Shown: one piece after another, positions 46,264 through 58,029 of the stretch
How the letters are laid out: every line of letters begins with the position of its first letter
Position numbering within the stretch: the first letter of the stretch is position 1
NCBI GenBank assembly: GCA_963930645.1
Contig: CAWVNO010001142.1
Span: 1 to 64,000 of the forward strand
Length of the DNA stretch: 64,000 nt
DNA from: Salticus scenicus
Lineage: Eukaryota > Arthropoda > Arachnida > Araneae > Salticidae
Direction: 5' to 3'
Translations under genes and position numbers: made by a program
Notes under the pieces: model-generated
The model's input: the letters and a program-made list of their open reading frames with translations, nothing else
Databases searched by the model: none
Told to the model about the DNA's origin: nothing

Positions 46264-47655
46264 GAATGTTTGTCTGTATGTCCATTATAAAATTGTAAAC
46301 GGCTTGACCGATTTCGATCATTATTTTTTTGTTTTTTTTCCTTATAGGTCAGGGATGGTTTAGGAAAGAAAAAAATTAGAAAAATTCGGCCCCCAAGGGG
46401 GGGAGGGGAGGGGGCAAAACGTGAATTCAAAATATCCTTTATAGCTCAAACAAAGAAACAGATATCCGTAAAATTTTTGCTTTAAAATACAGCTAATATA
46501 AATGTCTAAAAACCAATTCCTGGAATTTTCGAAATTTGATCCCCAAGGGGGGGGGGGGGGGGGAAACAATTAGAAATACAGTTAGGCCTTTCAAAATTGG
46601 TACAGATAGGTTTCAATAGCCTGCAAGTCGAATGGGGATATTTTCGAAAGTGTAAAGTTATTAGGAGGGGAGAGGGGGGGGGGCAAAAAAAATAAAAATA
46701 GAGTTAGATCGTTCAAATTTGGTATATAGAGGTTTTCGATACTTACAAATCGATTGCGGATATTTTCGAATTTGTAAAATTATTAGGAGGGGCGGGAAGG
46801 GGGGGCTATGGGCAAAAACAAATAGAAATACAGTTAGGGCATTCAAAATTGGTACAGATAGGTTTTAAAGGCCTGCAAGTCGAATGGGGATATTTTCGAA
46901 AGTGTAAAGTTATTAGGAGGGGTGAGAAGGGGGGATGGGATGGGGGGGCAAAAAAATAAAAATAGAGTTAGATCGTTCAAAATTGGTACAGAAATGGTTT
47001 TCGATACTTAAAATCGAATGCGGATATTTTTGAATTTGTAAAATTATTAGGAGGGGCGGTAAGGGGGGGCTATGGGCAAAAACAAATAGAAATGCAGTTA
47101 GGCCGTTCAAAATTGGTACAGATTGGTTTTAGATGCCTGCAAGTCGAATGGGGATATTTTCGAAGTGTAACGTTATTAAGACGGACGGAAGTGGGGCGGA
47201 GGGGCAAACAAAATAAAATAGAGTTAGATCATTCAAAATTGGTACATAGAGGTTTTCGATACTTACAAATCGATTGCGGATATTTTCGAATTTTTAAAAT
47301 TATTGGGAAGGGGGAGAGTGGTGGGGCAAAAAAATAAAAATAGAGATAGATCGTTCAAAACTGGTGCATAGAGGTTTTTGATATTTACAAATCGATTGCG
47401 GATATTTTTGAATTTGTAAAATTATTAGGATAGACGGGAGGGGTTGTCGAAGGGGGAAATAAGAGTTAGAGCATTTTGGGAATTTTTTCGGAAGGCAGTG
47501 AGAACCCGGTGCGACATTTTTCCTAATCAGATTTTGTTTCGCTTTTTTTTTTTTTTTTTTTTTCACGTGATAAAAATTAATGCAATTTTGAGAATTCAGT
47601 AATTATAGTGATTCATTTAAAAATAGTGACCAGCGAAGCGGGCAAAGCCTGCTAG
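46229..47655 (+). mobile_element. Helitron-like element with internal minisatellite
   Basis: Starts TCTATATATATATATA after an A and ends in the same GCGGGCAAAGCCTGCTAG hairpin-CTAG as 51632, before a T. Non-autonomous. Confidence 0.75.
46575..47460 (+). repeat. G-rich minisatellite, ~130 bp unit, about seven copies
   Basis: Each unit holds CAAAATTGGTACAGATAGG or a variant, then GCGGATATTTTCGAA and a variable G run. Odd and even units differ, giving a higher-order period of about 260 bases. Confidence 0.85.
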
Positions 47656-47961
47656 TATATATATATATATATATATGATATCAAATTTTTAATAACTAAA
47701 AATATCAACCTTTTACTACAATCATCAATCATTTGAATGAAACAAATAACATGAAGTTGAATATATATATATATATTTATTTACCAAGATATTTATTATT
47801 TATCGCTAATAATTAATATTGTATACAAGAACAATTTGACTTTAAATTGAGAACAGAATATAGTATGCAATATTAAATTCATATTATTTTTGCTAAAAGT
47901 TGTTTTGAAAAAAGTTGGTGTCAAACATTTAATAATAAAAAAGTTATTTTTTTATAACATA

Positions 47962-49418
47962 CTAGCCGCCTTCGGCGACCAGCTGGTTCGCGATCCCTAA
48001 AAAATCCGACTTTACGAAACTCCCGCTCGGTGGCGCCTGCGGCGCCTTTTTCCCGTTTCAGGTCTAATAACAGCTTATTGATATATCGTGAAAATAGCTT
48101 ATTGAAATCGCAGTAAATTCCCGCTCGGTAGCGCCTTCGCGCCCTCTTCCCTTTTCAATATCTGAAACAGCCTGTTCGCTCACCATGTTACGATCTTTCA
48201 AATTTCTGACTTTAGCTAAGTCCCGCTCGGTGGCACCTTATCCCCGTTTTAGAACTTACAACACCTTCCTCGCTCATTAGAATTTGAAATATTGAAATTT
48301 TAAAATATTACAGCGCCATCTGGTGGTATAAATTTCTGTAATATATTGTTCAATTCCAAATCAACAAAGCTTTCAAATGATGTATTACTTATGAAATTAT
48401 TTTAATTAGTAGCTGAGATACAAAAGAAAACCTAATCAGGACACCTTAAAACGTGTAAATCAGGTGAAATCTCGAATTCCACTTTCGATTTGATAATATA
48501 AAAGTATTTCAAAATTTCTTTCGAATGAAGTATTAAAAATAATTTAATCATAATTAGAATTTGAAATACACGTATTAGAATATTAGAATAAAATTTTATT
48601 TGCAATTAAATGTAAATTAAAATGTATTTTTTTCTCTTTTATTCTGCGAAATTTCTTTCAGTAATCCCCGAAACTTGCATAATTCCGGGCTATATAACGT
48701 TAAAATCCTTAGTACGGTATGTGAGCAGAAATTCGAATTCGAAACTCTGCAAAATATTAGAGTAAAGGTGTTCTGGGTATTCCGTTGTTTTCTCCGAAAC
48801 TCCCGTTCCTTTTCTACATCTTTGCCCCTTCGCTCTCCCCCCCCCCTTTCCGCCGATAATAATTTTACACTCGAAAATATTCGCATTTAAAATACTGCAA
48901 AGTATAAAAGAAAACTTAATCTTTTTCCAATAAATACGTCATTTTTTTATTTATTCATATATTTTCATGAAAATTGAACAGTAGCTTTATAATATGCTGT
49001 CTAGCCCAAATATTAATTCAAATGTAACGTGAATGAAAATTTGAAAAAGGTTGAAAATTGCAATTTTTATCCCCACTATGAAGCACGTGATATCTTAATT
49101 GGTTACATTCATTTTCTTTTTTATCGCAGACCGTTGTCTCCATGTGTTTTGTTTCCGATCGAGACAGCTTAGAAAATCGTCTGCTGATAGAAAGTTTCTT
49201 TTTCTCGGTCATTTTTCCATCGACATGGGTCGACATTTTAATTAATATCTCCGCAACTAATTAAAATTTTTAAATTCTGTTTTCACTATCAACTCGGGCT
49301 CGGGAAGGCTTCTGAGCACACGTATGTCAAATTTTATACTTCTGCGTTCAGTAGGGGCTGATCGTATAGATGCTCAGACAGAGAGACAGACAGACAGACA
49401 TCTTCTTTTATTATTATA
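47962..49418 (-). mobile_element. Helitron-like element, second family
   Basis: The minus strand begins TCTATAATAATAAAAG and ends GTCGCCGAAGGCGGCTAG, a GCCG/CGGC hairpin, before a T. It contains GCTCGGTGGCGCC tandem blocks near the 3' end and a (GTCT)n tract near the 5' end. Confidence 0.65.
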
Positions 49419-49644
49419 GACTATTATCAACCATTTGCCAAAATTATTTAAATTAAAAAAAATATTTATTTAGAACAGGAATTAAAAATAAATAAATAAA
49501 TAAATAATAACAGATAAACGAGAAACCTTTAAATTTTTTTAATTTATCTCATTAAAAAGTTTAAATATAAAAAAAAGTATTAATATTATTTTTTATTGTT
49601 CTAAGATAGATATAATGTTGCAAACGATAATTTAAAAAACATAC

Positions 49645-49771
49645 CTTAAAATTTGGATTTCTTTCAAAATCCCCATGGATAGCATTTTTCTATATCTTTC
49701 TTAAATTGACGTCCTTTGGAAATCCAAATACCTTCTGAACCATCTTTAGGGAAAAATAAATCATTACTATT
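49645..49771 (-). pseudogene. THAP-domain exon (middle part), degenerate
   Basis: Minus strand. It has an acceptor ACACAG at 49772 and a donor AAG/GTATGT at 49645. One frame reads LFFPKDGSEGIWISKGRQ, matching the FPKD...W part of THAP domains. A one-base shift in an A run then leads to DFERNPNFK, which joins in phase to VCELY at 40157. A possible first exon with a GTAAGT donor ends at 50054. The shift means the chain is broken. Confidence 0.55.
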
Positions 49772-51033
49772 CTGTGTATAAAAATATTAATATGAGCTTA
49801 ATGTTAAAAGTGTATGTAAACAACTATAGCTTAGCCAAATTAAATATACTTACTTTTATAATACAACGATACGTAAAACTAGATTTAAAATAACGTGTTT
49901 TAAATTTTATACATTTTAAACAACTTTATAAATTAGAACAAATTCTAGTTACGATTCATATTGTTAAAAGATTGCCGAAGCTTTAGAATTCTACAAATTT
50001 ACAATTTACTATTCTTACAAAGCTTACAATAAAATAAAGTATTTAGCACTTACTTTTGGCTGTAAACTCGATTCGCTGATTCTGATTACTAAAAAATCTC
50101 TCGTTCTCTTTCTAAAATGAAAATCACTCCAACTCCAACGGCATTTGCACTATCCCGCCAAATGCGATGAGTTTATTGTTTATTTTTTGATTTCGGTTGA
50201 CTAACTCAAGTTGTCAGAAGGAGACAAAAAATAAATAAACAAATAAAAAAAACAGAATTAAAGAAAAAATAATAATAATGCTGAGCTTTTGGACTAGCCA
50301 GACAAATTTTTCTTAGTCAATTGACAAAATAGGAATAATTTATTTTTATTCTTTCATCTGACTAACCGGTCAAATTTGAGGAAAATGAAAACTGTACCTG
50401 GGAAATTAGTCATCTGACAAGTTTTAGAGCCAAAACGGATCATCAGACGAAACACATTAAAGATACATGGTAAAATAAAACGACTTTTGTGTCTCATGAC
50501 TAAATGGGATTGTCAGGTAGTGTTTTGATTGTTTAAAAATTTGCGTAATTTTGTGCAAGTTAGTCAATGTACTTGACAAACGTTTAGTGTCACAAAGATG
50601 GCACGTCTCTTGACAAGTTTCGATTTTTCATTTTTCTGTGTGTAAGTTTCTGCCAAGCGCCGTTGAATTCCGTCCAGCCGTTCTCGAGTGATGCCCGGAC
50701 AAACGTGTTTTAGTCTTTTACCCCCCAGGGGGGAACGGGGGAGAATTTCTGAAAAGTTGATGGATATAATTTTAAGTTGTGTGAATACCTAAATCCCTGC
50801 CAAGCGCCGTTGAATTCCATTCAGCCGTTCTCGAGTGATGCCCGGACAAACGTGTTTTAGTCTTTTACCCCCTAGGGGGAGAACGGGGGGGAATTTCTGA
50901 AAAGTTGATAAATATAATTTTAAGTTGGGTGAAGACCTAAATTCCTGCCAAGCATCGTTGAATTCCGTCCAGCCGTTCTCAAGTGATGCCCGGACAAAAA
51001 AAGCGACATTCGGACACGATGACACACACACAG

Positions 51034-51064
<31 letters not shown>

Positions 51065-51737
51065 CAAAATTTTCTGAAGTCATTTTCGGCTTTCATGGGG
51101 TGTAAAACGTGAAGATATCGCAAAATTTTTCGATTCCGACAAATTTACAGACAAAACTCTGATTTTATTAATATAGATAATACTGTCTATTAAAGACTTC
51201 TGTGGTCAAGAAATTTGGTGCGTAAATTGTTTGTATGCATCCGGCACTTATTGTAACTGCATTTCACGAAATTCGAAATCCCCCCCCCCCCTTCTCGGAG
51301 TCGGAGGGCAATAAACATGTGTAAAAACATGTTTTTCCGTTTGAATTCGCTTTGAATTATCTTAGAATGGTGAATTTTGGTGTGTGGATATTGATTAAGT
51401 ATACGCATTATGTACATTAGTGGGATTTTGCAAAACTTCGTACTCACCCGTTGAGGGTGGGGAGGTAAGAAGTGGGTAAGTTGTGCCGAAGACAGTGGGG
51501 ACCCAGACTCCTCACATTGGGAGCGAGAAAACCTCTACCAATCACAGCGAGAACTTAGGTTATTAATAAAGATATGGCATTTTGACAACTCATTTAAATT
51601 TAATGTCCAGCGAAGCGGGCAAAGCCTGCTAGTTGTAAATAACATAAAAAATTAAAAAAAAAAAAAGGGGAAAGAATAGATTTGCCTATAAAACGAGTAG
51701 TTATGATTTCAAAGACTGATTTTATATGACATTTTTT

Positions 51738-52927
51738 ACTTTCTTCTATATGTAATATAGAGAAAGTATTGGATTCGCGAAAATTTTCGAAGTCCACTTT
51801 TTGATGGATTTACATATTTTGGGATGTGGAGAACACGAATTAATAGTTTTTAGAAAATGTCTGTCTGTCTGTCTGTATCATTTTTTTTGTGGACGCTGTA
51901 TCTCACGAACCAATGAATGAAATTTAACCAAACTTGGTATTTAGTTGCACCCTGACATAAACTGGTGCTGATTAGATTTGGGGATCAATAGCTCAACAGG
52001 TGGCGCTGTGATCGCATTTTATGCAAATTTTTAACATGGCAGAATAGGACAAAATTCCGTATAAATGGGTATAATGAGAGTTATTTTAAACTTGTGATTG
52101 TAAAATTAATGTGAATTATTGATAATAGTAATAGTTAACTAGGAAAAAAAATTTGTGCATGTGGGGGCATCGGTTCCCCCCCCCCCTGGGGGGGAAGTAC
52201 CGCCCGGGGAAGTAAATTTTCAAGATGGGTATCTTTCGAAAGGTCTCGTTGATAATAGTAATAGTTAACTGGGAAATAATTTTTGTGCATGTGGGGGCAT
52301 CGGTTCCCCCCCCCCTGGGGGGGAAGTACCCACCCGGGCCGGCAAAGTTTCAAGATGCGTATCTTTCGAAAGGTCTCGTCAATACCTTTAAAACGAATGG
52401 TTGAACCATATATCTATGATAATTTAAAACAAAGTTATCGATTTCTTTTACTTTTAACGAAAAAAAACTTTTTTTTATCGCTCCCCAGGTGGCGCTGTGA
52501 TAGCATTTTATCTAAATTTTTAGCATGGCAGTATAGGACAAAAATTCGTATAAATGTGCATAATAAGAGTTATTTTACACTTGTGATTGTAAAATTAATA
52601 TGAATTATTGATAATAGTAGTACGTAACTAGGAAAAAAATTTTGTCCATGGGGGGGAAATTGCTTCGTGGTGGGGGGTGGGGGTAAATTTTGAAGATGGG
52701 TATCATTCGAAAGATCTCGTCAATACCTTTAAAACGAATGGTTGAACTATAAATCTGGGATAATTTAAAACAAAGTTATCGATTTTTTTTACTTTTAACA
52801 AAAAAAAAAAAAAAAAAGAAAAAAAATTCGTAATTTTTTTTTTTAAATATTGTTACTGGTTGAATATGTATTACTTTTAACAAAAAAAAAAAAAAAAAAA
52901 AAAAAAAAACTTAGAAAAAAAAAATCC

Positions 52928-52966
<39 letters not shown>

Positions 52967-53032
52967 TTGTTACTGATTGAATAGGTATAGGAAAATATAG
53001 AAGAAAGTCTTGTGGTGGCCACAACATACTAG
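51738..53032 (+). repeat. Repeat C, near-complete copy
   Basis: From the hairpin ACTTTCTTCTATATGTAATA to the end TTGTGGTGGCCACAACATA followed by CTAG. It contains a duplicated ~150 base block with C and G runs, and long A/T tracts at 52800-52965. Confidence 0.72.
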
Positions 53033-53239
53033 TTCATTTTTATATATTGACATAGTTTTAGAATATTTCCTTTGCAGTGTTTTAAATTTCTGAAAAATAA
53101 TTATTTTTAATAATGAATCAGAAGCATTTCTCCTGCACTGCCTGAAATGACTCCCCAGAAAAAAAAAAAAAAAAAATGTTAAAATGAAATGACTACAAGT
53201 ATAAAGACAAACAAAAGCTTCAAATTTATAACACATGTC

Positions 53240-55860
53240 TTTTAAGTCAGGGATTAAAAAGCAATTTTACCTAAACCACAACTTGTGCCTACTAACCTTT
53301 AAATTATTTAAAATGTACAAAACATGCTGTATTATCCTTACATACACCCTATGCATATATTTGTTTTGTGCATTAGAAAATATTTAACCAGAACCCTTTT
53401 AATTACACATTTTAGTTGATTGCAAAAAAGAATTTTTCAAGAAAATGTGTTATTTCGTTCCCCTATATCTTCTAAACTATTGATTATACAAACAAAATGT
53501 AACATTTTTGTAGGAAATTTCACGTAGATTAATTTTGTAATTGACATTTTTTCTGTAAATGCGATAGTTCTCAAGATACGTTATAAAAGCTTAAATGTGC
53601 CCCCTTTAAATGCCCCCTGCCCCCAACTCACCCCCTATGGTTGGGGACTTTTAATATGTTGTTCGGGATACTTAACATTTTAACTGTGCCCAATTTCAAA
53701 GCTACACGATTTTTACTTTCTTCTATATTCAATAGAAGAAAGTATTGGATTCGTAAAAATTTTCGACCTCGGGTTTTTGATAGATTTACACGTTTTGAGA
53801 GCTGTAGAACACGATTTGACCGTTTTTAGAAAATGTCTGTCTGTCTGTCTGTCTGTGTGTGTGTGTGTGTGTGACAAAATTGTGTGGCAACTGTATCTCA
53901 GGAACTACTGCACAGAATTTCATACAAATTGGTATGTAGTTGCACCTTGACATAAATTAGTGCCTATCAACTTTTGGTAAAAATTGTCTTACAGGTTGCG
54001 TTGCCATCCCACTTTTTCTAAATTTTTAACATGGTGATATAGGACAAAATTTTGTATAAATGTGCATAAAGAGAATTATTTTTTAGTAATCATTATGAAA
54101 TTTACAAGAATTATTTATAACAGCGATAGTCAACTGGGAAAATAATTTTGTGTGTGTAGGAGCCTCGTCAGTAAATTTTCAAGATGGGTATCTTGCGAAA
54201 GGTCTCGTCAATACCTTTAAAACGAATGGTTGAACTATAAATCTGCGATAATTTAAAACAAAGTTATCGATTTTTTTTTTACTTTTTACGAAAAAAAAAA
54301 CTGAAAAAAAAATCGTAATTAAAAAAAAAAAAAAAAAAAAAAAATTTAATCAAACTCTGTATTTAGTTGGCCCCTGCCATAAACTGGTGCTGATTAGATT
54401 TGGGGATCAATCGCACAGCAGGTGGCGCTGTGATCATATTTTTTCTAATTTTTTAACATGGCAGTATAGGACAAAATTTCGTATAAATGTACATAATGAA
54501 AGTTATTCTTAACCTGCGATTGTAAAATTAATACGAATTATTAATAATAGTAGTAGTTAATTAGGAAAAAAATTGTGCATTTGGGGGTATCGCTTGCCCC
54601 CCTGGGGGGAAGTACCCCACGGGGTGGGGTAAATTTCAAAGATGGGTATCTTTCGAAAGGTCTCGTCAATACCTTTAAAACGAATGGTTGAACTATAACT
54701 ATGTGATAATTTAAGACAAAGTTATCGATTTTTTTTACTTTTAACTAAAAAAAACTTGGATTTTTTTTTTCTTTTCAATATTGTTACTGAGTGAATTTGT
54801 ATAGGAAAATATAGAAGAAAGTCTTGTGGTGGCCACAACATACTAGTTTTTTTATGTTGATCAGTTTTGAGTCTTCGTTATCTGGATTTTTACCTAAACC
54901 ACCACTTGCGCCTACTAAACTTAAAATTATTTAAAATGTAGAAAACATGCTGTATTACCCTTACATATTTCCTATGCATATATATTTTTTGTACATTAGA
55001 AAATATTTGACCAGTACCCATTTAATTACACACTTTAGTTGATTTTACTGTTGCAAAAAAGAATTATTTCGTTCCCCTATATCTTCTAAACTATTGATCA
55101 TACAAACAAAACGCAATATACATTTTGTAGGAAATTTTACGTAGATTAATTTTGTAAATGACATTTTTTCTTTACATGCGATAGTTTTTAAGATATTTAA
55201 TAAAAACTGAAAAGTGCTCCCCTTAAATGCCCCCCCCCCCTGCCCTCCGATCACCCACCACAGGCGAGGACTTTTAGTATGTTGTTCATGACCCTCTTGG
55301 CTATGAGTATGCAAAATTTCAAAACTACATGCTTTTTTTTAATGTTGATCGGTTTTGGGTCTTCGTTATCTGGATTTTTACTCAAACCGCCACTTGCGCC
55401 TACTAGCCTTAAAATTACTTAAAATTTACAAAACATGCTGTATTATCCTTGCATATTCCCTATGTATATATTTATTTTCTACATTAGAAAATATTTGACA
55501 AGAACCCTTTTAATTGCACACTTTAGTTGATTTTACTATTTCAAAAAAGAATTTTTCAAGAAAATGTGTTATTTCATCCCCCTATATCTTCAAAACTATC
55601 GATCATACAAACAAAATGTAGCATACAATTTTATAGGAAATTTTACGTAGATTAATTTTGTAATTGACATTTTTTCTCTATATATGATAGTTTTTAAGAT
55701 ATTTAATAAAAACTGAAAAGTGCCCTCCTTTAATGCCCCCCTGCCCCCCGCTCACCCACCACGGGCGGGGACATTTAGTATGTTGTTCAGGACCCTCTCG
55801 GCAATGAGTATGCAAAATTCCAAAACTACACGATTTTTTTTTCTATTTGTCAAATTTTGG
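53240..55860 (-). repeat. Three tandem units of repeat D, split by repeat C
   Basis: Units at about 53265-53714, 54847-55337 and 55338-55840, each with the ATGTTGATCGGTTTTG and GAAAAGTGCCCCCCTTAAATG blocks. The first boundary is interrupted by a repeat C copy inserted in a T run. Confidence 0.8.
53715..54846 (+). mobile_element. Repeat C copy with defined ends
   Basis: Inserted into the T run of a D repeat, so its limits are clear: ACTTTCTTCTATATTC to CATACTAG. The 5' end has an 11-pair hairpin; the 3' end has TTGTGG-TGG-CCACAA before CATACTAG. Insertion at T/T with a CTAG end resembles Helentron-associated elements. Length 1132 bp, non-coding. Confidence 0.75.
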
Positions 55861-55879
55861 CCTTCGTTGCCTGGACTAC

Positions 55880-56050
55880 TTTGCTAAAAAAGAGTTCTAT
55901 CTGGCTAATTATCAATTTAAGAACTTATTGGCGAATTAAAATTAATATTGATACACATTAACACTAAGCCATGTTCTCTGTTAAATTTAAGTAAAAAATA
56001 AAATAACGTTAGAAAGTTTCCCTCCTTTTCTTTTAACTCTTTTATACTTG
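55880..56050 (+). repeat. Block shared with 920-1080
   Basis: AAAGAGTTCTATCT through AATAACGTTAGAAAGTTT matches the palindrome arm with moderate divergence. Confidence 0.65.
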
Positions 56051-56137
56051 TTATATTTGACTTCAGACATTAATACAAAACGAAATGGGGGGGGAGGGGA
56101 ATCAAGTGCTGCTATTAATCAGCCTTTACAATTTTGT

Positions 56138-56310
56138 CTTGGGGTTATTTTGTTTTCGGCCTATGTGTCGGGATATTTTGTCCTAGGAAAAATTTATCCT
56201 ACTATTATTTTATCGGAGCTGTTTTGTCAGGGCTATTTTATCCACGGGCTAAATTGTCTGTGCTATTTTATCCTGCGGATCTTTATTCGGGACTATTTTG
56301 TTGAAAATTT
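56138..56310 (+). repeat. Minisatellite, ~20 bp GGxTATTTTxTCC unit
   Basis: About eight imperfect units such as GGGATATTTTGTCC, GGGCTATTTTATCC and GTGCTATTTTATCC in tandem. A long T run follows at 56380-56400. Confidence 0.75.
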
Positions 56311-56339
56311 AAAAAGTGGTGTTAGAAAATCTGAGTAGT

Positions 56340-57990
56340 TGGTAGCTAAGGAAGATGGTGTGTTGTGAATGGTGCTGACGTTTTTTTTTTTTTTTTTTTT
56401 TCTTTTCTTGTTTAAAGAAATAGGACTCTGGTCCTAAAAGGAAAAAAAAACCTCTTTACATTTTGTCTCCAGCTTATATGATCTGATAGCCAATTGTTCT
56501 AGATAATACAATATCCTTCTGTATGTTTGTGGAAGATTTGTGTAAGTTATCTCAAAAAAGGTAAGGAAAGTAATATTTACCAGTTTTCGCACATAAACAA
56601 ATTAATTAATTAATAATTGCACAATTAACATATATATATAGTAATTTCAATGTGTAATAATGTGATTTCCAGTTAAATTCTAGTTAAAAATTTTAGAACA
56701 GATTTTTGTTGTTGCTTTTCAGTTAAAAATTTTTTTTTGCTCTTTAGGTATTCTTTAACATCCTATTTTCAAAGACATTAGATAAAATGCTAAGCTAAGG
56801 TTAAACAAATTATGTTAAAAAATGCTGCATTAATTTAAATAAATTTATGAAAAATCAGTCATGTTTAAACGGTAGTGTCTCAGAATAAATGCTTTCACAT
56901 TGTTTCGTTTAAAAAGACAAACTAACATTATTAGTCCACTATTTTATATCTGTATTGTTAATTATAACATTTTCTCTATTTTGACAAACTTGTTCAGCAT
57001 AACAGGGATTAAGCATTGGAAAATATATTGGAAATGGCATTAATTTTTTTTACTTAGGTCATTTTTTTTTTTTTTCTAAGACAGACTTGAACTGCTAGAG
57101 AATTCTCATAATACGTAATATAAATAAATAAATAAAAATTTAAGTAAAATAATCTGGTGTGTCACTCACACGACTTTCTCTTACCCTGAAATTTAATACT
57201 ATAAATACAGGTTGGAGATTAAGAGGTAAGATAACAATGTTATGTAAACCTATGTTAAACAATTCAAATTAGGCTTCGGAAGAGTTTTATATTATAATTA
57301 ATTCTGTGTGAGAGGGGCTACCGCCCCCCTCAACCCCCCGTTTCATTAATGCACCTAGATTTATATAAAATTTATTCGGTTATTAAAAAATAATTCTCTT
57401 TTTAAAAAGTAATTTATTAAAATTATTATTTAAAAAAATTATCTTTTATGATAATGCAGACGATTTCCATATTAGAGAAGTAGTATAATACTAAATATAA
57501 AAAAAGTCCATTTTATTCTCAATATTTAAAAAAAAAAAAAAAAAAAAAAATTGTTAAAAGTTGAAAAAAAATCGATAACTTTGTTTTGAAGAAAAAACGA
57601 TACACTTTCGATTTCAAATGATGCATAGATAGGCTCTAATAATTTTAAAGCTATTTAATACTATTACATGATTATTTACAAGTGAAAATTAAATTTACAT
57701 ATTTACAGAATGGTTAAATAAATCAAAAAGAACAAACATATTTTCTAATGTAAAGGTTCCGTAAAGGAACAAGAATTCTAAAATCTAGCATCCCTTTGAT
57801 GCTATGAGGTCGAAGGTCAAACCAAGGTTCTTCTATTATAAGGTTGGGCCATTTGAAGAGTAGCCAATCAGAAGCAAGCAGAAGTGAAACGTCACAAGGC
57901 GGAATACAGAAACAAACTACGATGCAAATATACAGCTGTTACTAGCCCAGAGCTAGCTATTACTTACTAAAAAATATATCTTATAATCTG
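56340..57990. other. AT-rich DNA without a gene
   Basis: Nothing coding is supported. A fragment of repeat C (ATCGATAACTTTGTTTTGAA) lies near 57571. 57760-57960 is less AT-rich and contains a CCAATC-type sequence, but I cannot assign a function. Confidence 0.5.
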
Positions 57991-58029
57991 ATATAAATAT
58001 TACCCAAAAACGAAAATCATGTATGGTAT

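Larger units (their letters stand above)
36802..50642. mobile_element. 13.84 kb element with CACACAG ends and TA target duplication
   Basis: The ends are a perfect 13 bp inverted repeat, CACACAGAAAAAT. TA occurs at 36800-36801 and 50643-50644 where other copies of the host repeat have a single TA (GACCTAAGTTT). Both subterminal regions are dense in GACTAG/TTAGTC/TTGACA motifs. It carries degenerate THAP exons on the minus strand and no complete transposase. TA targets with a THAP protein recall the ISL2EU/IS4EU group; a CAC start recalls CMC elements. The superfamily is undecided. Confidence 0.72.
35192..51177 (-). mobile_element. Inner Helitron-like element nested in the outer one
   Basis: Same family as its host, in the opposite direction. 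The minus strand begins TCTATATTAATAAAATC at 51177 and ends GCCTGCTAG at 35192. It sits between an A and a T of the host copy with no duplicated bases, and the host sequence rejoins exactly as in an intact copy. Without its own 13.8 kb insertion it is about 2.1 kb. It explains the apparent inverted repeat of 34430-35190 with 36030-36800. Confidence 0.82.
34053..51632 (+). mobile_element. Outer Helitron-like element (interrupted)
   Basis: Starts TCTATATTAATAAAATC after an A. It ends GCGGGCAAAGCCTGCTAG, a hairpin plus CTAG, before a T. No target duplication is present; rejoining the flanks restores a D repeat. Its body is 34053-35190 plus 51178-51632; everything between is later insertion. It is non-autonomous, with no Rep/helicase. 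It contains a (TG)n tract at 34169-34200 and a GAGAACGGCTGGACGGAATT motif present two or three times. Confidence 0.82.

Noticed and set aside
47092..47566. Pro/Gly-rich frames in the minisatellite
   Set aside because: Produced by the tandem repeat and its G runs on both strands.
50054..50144. First exon of the THAP gene
   Set aside because: A good donor (AAAA/GTAAGT) and an ATG are present, but the ATG frame stops after six codons and no THAP first Cys pair is visible.
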